DNA from: Pseudomonadota bacterium
GTDB taxonomy: Bacteria; Desulfobacterota; JAPLJL01
Direction: 5' to 3'
Assembly: GCA_026388615.1 (NCBI GenBank)
Contig: JAPLJL010000364.1
Location: 1-10,007, forward strand
Length of the DNA stretch: 10,007 nucleotides
Positions within the stretch are counted from its first letter, which is position 1, and each line of letters begins with the position of its first letter. Made by a program: the position numbers and the translations under genes. Under the pieces are notes generated by a model that saw only the letters and a program-made list of their open reading frames with translations, made no database searches and had not been told where the DNA came from. Positions 7,100-10,007 of the stretch are shown here, in pieces.

Positions 7100-7390
7100 C
7101 TATTTTTCGATAATTCCCAGAATTTCTTCCTCGGTGATGACCAAGTGGTCGTCACCTTCGATTTTGATCTCGGTTCCGGAGTACTTGGCGAACAGAATCT
7201 TGTCTCCGACCTTGACCACCAGGGGGATGACCTTGCCTTCTTCATTGAGCTTTCCGGTCCCGATCGCCACCACCAGACCCTCCATGGGTTTCTCCTTGGC
7301 GCTGTCCGGGATGATGATTCCGCCCTTGCTCTTTTCCTCCTCCGCCAGCCGTTTTACCAGAATCTTGTCTCTCAGGGGCCGTATTTTCAT
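7100..7390 (-). CDS. groES: Co-chaperonin GroES (10 kDa, Hsp10)
   Basis: The seven-subunit lid of the GroEL chamber. The 96-residue sequence starts MKIRPLRDKILVKR, carries the GroEL-binding mobile loop EEEKSKGGIIIPDSAKEKP (about 17-35, with the GGIII hydrophobic contact), then GKVIPLVVKVGDKILFAKY, the roof-loop region and a C-terminal strand EEEILGIIEK. The length matches bacterial GroES. The Shine-Dalgarno site is AAAGGAGG at 7398-7405, seven bases before the ATG. It is the first gene of a groES-groEL unit. The leader carries a degenerate CIRCE operator, so HrcA-type heat-shock repression is expected. Confidence 0.99.
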   Translation of the reverse strand: MKIRPLRDKILVKRLAEEEKSKGGIIIPDSAKEKPMEGLVVAIGTGKLNEEGKVIPLVVKVGDKILFAKYSGTEIKIEGDDHLVITEEEILGIIEK

Positions 7391-7445
7391 ATTTGTGCCT
7401 CCTTTCTAAAATTAGTGCCCCAAAATCAATAAATATTTCTTCCTG

Positions 7446-7472
7446 TTAGAACTCTCTGTAGGGGATTGCCAA
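7446..7472 (-). promoter_or_regulatory. CIRCE-like HrcA operator upstream of groES
   Basis: On the + strand the arms are TTAGAACTC (7446-7454) and GATTGCCAA (7464-7472) with exactly 9 bases between. Against the CIRCE consensus TTAGCACTC-N9-GAGTGCTAA they match at 8 of 9 and 7 of 9 positions. The site lies between the predicted promoter and the groES start, where CIRCE is normally found. This is a motif match; HrcA itself is not encoded in the window. Confidence 0.78.
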
Positions 7473-7483
7473 CGAACGCAACT

Positions 7484-7512
7484 AACTTAATCATGCCTTC
7501 CAGCTTTGTCAA
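7484..7512 (-). promoter_or_regulatory. Predicted sigma70-type promoter of groESL
   Basis: On the - strand a perfect TTGACA (7512-7507) is followed after 17 bases by TAAGTT (7489-7484), a weak -10 element. Transcription would start around 7477, just before the CIRCE-like site, so bound HrcA would block initiation or early elongation. Confidence 0.6.
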
Positions 7513-7594
7513 GGGCGGAAGTTGTAACTAGCTGAATAATATATGTTTATTTATAAATAATAAGACCCGGGAGCTCCGGATCCCGAATAAATAC

Positions 7595-7628
7595 AAAAAG
7601 GCCTGGGAGAGTATCCCAGGCCTTTTTT
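7595..7628 (-). terminator. Bidirectional intrinsic terminator downstream of the beta-propeller gene
   Basis: GGCCTGGGA (7600-7608) pairs with TCCCAGGCC (7614-7622) around a 5-nt loop, and the flanking A5 (7595-7599) and T6 (7623-7628) extend the stem or supply a T-tract in either direction. It lies 100 bases past the stop of the beta-propeller gene. It also insulates that gene from the groESL promoter. The rest of 7391-7727 contains the CIRCE and promoter sites and no gene that I can see. Confidence 0.88.
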
Positions 7629-7727
7629 GTTGGGTAGGGAGTTCATTTATCCCGGCTCCGGGAAGATTGGCACCCGAATTGGGCCCGAATCCCGGGACCA
7701 GGAGCTTGGTGGGCGGTTAGTGAATCC

Positions 7728-10007
7728 CTACCTTAAAACCTCGATTCCATACATCCCCGAGGGAACCAGGACCCGGTCTCCCGATAAAACCGGTGACGGG
7801 TTCCAGTTGGTCGAGGGATGGATATGTTCAAATTCAAATCGGGAATCCTTGACCCGGTAAATCAGGTCCAGGTAAGCGTACATTTCATCTTCCGAAGAGC
7901 TCCAGGACCCCTGCGAAATCGCGAGTTCCCGGATCCGTTTGGGATTAACGAAAGGACCGAGCGAAAGGAAGGCGTGCCCGCCGGCAAATCCATTCAGGCT
8001 GTAGCCGGCTTCGAAGGCGGGAAGCGCGATGGAATCGGCGATTTGCAGGTCGGTGATGTCGTCGGTTTTAATCAGGGAAAGTTTCTGCTCGGGGGCCGAC
8101 CCGCCGGAGTCTTCCACGTACCAGTAATAATAAGGAACTCCCGAAAGCAGCAGGGCCTGAGTGTCGTTGAAGGAGACCGCCGGATAGCCGGAAAGCGCGA
8201 TCTCATCCCCGGCCTGGAATCCCTGCGCGTTGTAACGGCAGGCTCCCAGGAAATAATCGGGTTGTTGATAGTAGGACAAGCCGTCCTGGGTTGACGATAA
8301 ATTGACCTGGGTTTTCTGGTAGAAAAGTTTTTCCTCGTTCTCCGAGACATAAAGCAGTTCGCCCGGGATATTGACCAGGAGAAGGGAAGGATGCTCCGGA
8401 TCGGCGAGATCCAGGCGGCCGGCGTAGTAAACAGTGGTTATGGTTTCCGGGTAGGAATAATAATAACTCTGGGGCTCGATGGTTTCGGAAGCCGTCAGGT
8501 AAAGATGCTGGCCGCGCACGAGGGGGGTCGCAGCGGAGCTGGAATATAAATAGGAATAGTAGCCCGAGCTGATGGAGGCATTCTGAATTTCAATGAACTT
8601 GGCGGGCGCGATTGTCCCCGCCTCCGCGGCCTCCAGGACCAGGACGCCTTCCTTATAATACCAGTCCGGCTCGGCCGCGTTGACGATGGTCACGTCGCCG
8701 CCGTAGTAGCTCTCGCGGTAGACCGAACCGTAGAGGCCGAGCTGGGAGCCGCTGAGGGAGATCAGGGTCTGGGGGGAAAAGTAAATATTGGAAGGAAAAG
8801 CGAAGCAACCGGTCACCTGAGGCTGGCCGTTTTCCGGAATCCGCAGGCGGTGAATCTCGGCCTGGGATGGATGGTCTGCATCGACCGCTTCGGTTTCCCT
8901 GATAATATATAGATTTTCCGCGTCTCCCAGAATGCTGACCGCGCTTCCGGAGATTTTCACCCGGGCGGTGGGCTTAAGTCCGGAATCGTCGAGCTTAACC
9001 ACTTCCCACCAGTTGTTTTCGTCCTCCACCAGGGCGAATTTCCCGGCCGGGACGATTGTCTTCGCCGACCGGAGCAGGCGGAGGAGGGAAAGGGTCTCGG
9101 GATGGTCGCGGTCGTTGATGTCGGCAATCTGGACCGCGCTCTGGGAAAGGATGAAGGCATGGTTGTCGGCCAGGAAGGGGCGTTCCACCGTCCCGATATG
9201 GGCCAGGGACCCGCGCTCTTTCAGTTGATCCCGGAGGAGATCAATCAGGGTGACCTGGTCCTCCATCCGGTAACCCCACCACCCGAAACCCTGGTAATCC
9301 GACCAGGGGAGCATGATCAGGTTCTGGTCGGGAATCACCTTGAAAGCCTTGTAATCGGCATAACCGTAGGAGGTGGAATAATCGCTTCCCACCGTGACTT
9401 TATCCAGAAGCCGGGGGTTGGTGGGGTCTTCCACGGAGAAAAGGGAGACCGAGGCCCTTCTTCCTCCGCCCTCGTCATCCACCCCGAGTGCGACCAGGCG
9501 GTCACCCAGGGGTTCGATGTACTGGGACCAGCCGGGAACGATGAGCTCCCCCACGACCATGGGGTTTTCCGGGTTGGAAAGATCCAGGATCCAGAGCGGA
9601 TCCTTCCGCTCGTAGGTAACGACATAAGCCCGGTTTCCGTCGAAACGGGTGGCGAAGAGGGACTCAAAGGTGCCGATGGATTTGGTGGAAAGCAGGTTGG
9701 GCAGGTCGGGATGGGAGACGTCAAAAATATACAAATTATTACTTCCGTTCCAGTCCCCGGCGATTACCCGGAAAGTCTGTTCATAAAGATCCATCTTGAA
9801 ACGGTCGGCGACGTGTCCGGAGATGCTCAGGATTCCCCGGGCGGCGATCAGGCCTCCGGGGTCGGAAACGTCGAGGCAGTGGATCTCGGTGTTTTCCGAG
9901 TATTCATACCCGCCGGCGACACTGACGGGGATGGAGATATAAAGGTATTGCGGGCTCACGTAAAGATGGGTGTAAGCCAGAAGGCTCCAGTCCCAGTTGG
10001 CGGGAAA
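7728..10007 (-). CDS. Beta-propeller domain protein (Beta_propel / COG4880 type), 5' end off window
   Basis: The frame is open through the right edge. 759 residues are visible: 16 of them (FPANWDWSLLAYTHLY) lie before the first possible start codon at 9959, so the gene continues rightwards and its signal peptide cannot be seen. The sequence has a recurring strand-turn motif, [IVL]-x-D-[VLI]-[SAN]-x-P-x-x-P: CLDVSDP, IFDVSHPDLP, ILDLSNPENP, FSVEDPTNP, IADINDRDHP, RLDLADPEHP. The block YVVTYERKDPLWILDLSNP, followed by GELIVPGWSQYIEPLGD, matches what I know of secreted proteins with a C-terminal beta-propeller distantly related to WD40. The middle is rich in Tyr and Ser (SYYYSYPE, SGYYSYLYSS), as in exported proteins. 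No catalytic motif is visible. The gene ends at TAG (7728-7730) with a terminator 100 bp downstream. Confidence 0.8.
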   Translation of the reverse strand, partial: FPANWDWSLLAYTHLYVSPQYLYISIPVSVAGGYEYSENTEIHCLDVSDPGGLIAARGILSISGHVADRFKMDLYEQTFRVIAGDWNGSNNLYIFDVSHPDLPNLLSTKSIGTFESLFATRFDGNRAYVVTYERKDPLWILDLSNPENPMVVGELIVPGWSQYIEPLGDRLVALGVDDEGGGRRASVSLFSVEDPTNPRLLDKVTVGSDYSTSYGYADYKAFKVIPDQNLIMLPWSDYQGFGWWGYRMEDQVTLIDLLRDQLKERGSLAHIGTVERPFLADNHAFILSQSAVQIADINDRDHPETLSLLRLLRSAKTIVPAGKFALVEDENNWWEVVKLDDSGLKPTARVKISGSAVSILGDAENLYIIRETEAVDADHPSQAEIHRLRIPENGQPQVTGCFAFPSNIYFSPQTLISLSGSQLGLYGSVYRESYYGGDVTIVNAAEPDWYYKEGVLVLEAAEAGTIAPAKFIEIQNASISSGYYSYLYSSSAATPLVRGQHLYLTASETIEPQSYYYSYPETITTVYYAGRLDLADPEHPSLLLVNIPGELLYVSENEEKLFYQKTQVNLSSTQDGLSYYQQPDYFLGACRYNAQGFQAGDEIALSGYPAVSFNDTQALLLSGVPYYYWYVEDSGGSAPEQKLSLIKTDDITDLQIADSIALPAFEAGYSLNGFAGGHAFLSLGPFVNPKRIRELAISQGSWSSSEDEMYAYLDLIYRVKDSRFEFEHIHPSTNWNPSPVLSGDRVLVPSGMYGIEVLR

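Overview
The window is a GC-rich bacterial chromosome segment with ordinary bacterial signals: strong Shine-Dalgarno sites, sigma70-type promoters and intrinsic terminators. GroEL/GroES, a CIRCE-like HrcA operator, a lipoprotein, a chemoreceptor and RAYT/REP-type repeats would fit a Desulfobacterota ('deltaproteobacterial') or related environmental lineage. No rRNA or other firm taxonomic marker is present, so this placement is only a guess.

Layout. 1-415: the 3' end of a REP-associated tyrosine transposase (RAYT) on the + strand, followed by GTAG-footed hairpins and a 144-bp MITE-like repeat. 436-1923 (-): an MmgE/PrpD-family enzyme. 1956-2030: a 75-bp GTAG...CTAC hairpin pair. 2039-2440 (-): a small SCP2-like protein, probably upstream of the PrpD gene in one transcript. 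2554-4389 (+): a six-helix, HAMP-containing chemoreceptor without a periplasmic sensor domain. 4395-4640: a probable gene remnant on the - strand and another hairpin-rich repeat. 4739-5113 (+): a small lipoprotein with an Ig-like fold, with its own promoter. 5340-7512 (-): the complete groES-groEL unit, with promoter, degenerate CIRCE operator and terminator. 7595-7628: terminator. 7728-10007 (-): a large beta-propeller protein (Beta_propel type) whose N-terminus lies beyond the right edge.

How it fits together. The window holds housekeeping and accessory genes, not one pathway. groESL is a self-contained heat-shock unit. The PrpD/SCP2-like pair could act on an acyl or carboxylic-acid substrate, but the substrate cannot be read from sequence. 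The chemoreceptor has no che genes nearby.

I see no clearly new multi-gene system. The most unusual signal is the GTAG-footed repeat family at the left end. One arm at 272-298 recurs inverted at 2004-2030 (25 of 27 bases), so the two copies bracket the PrpD gene within about 1.76 kb, beside a RAYT gene.
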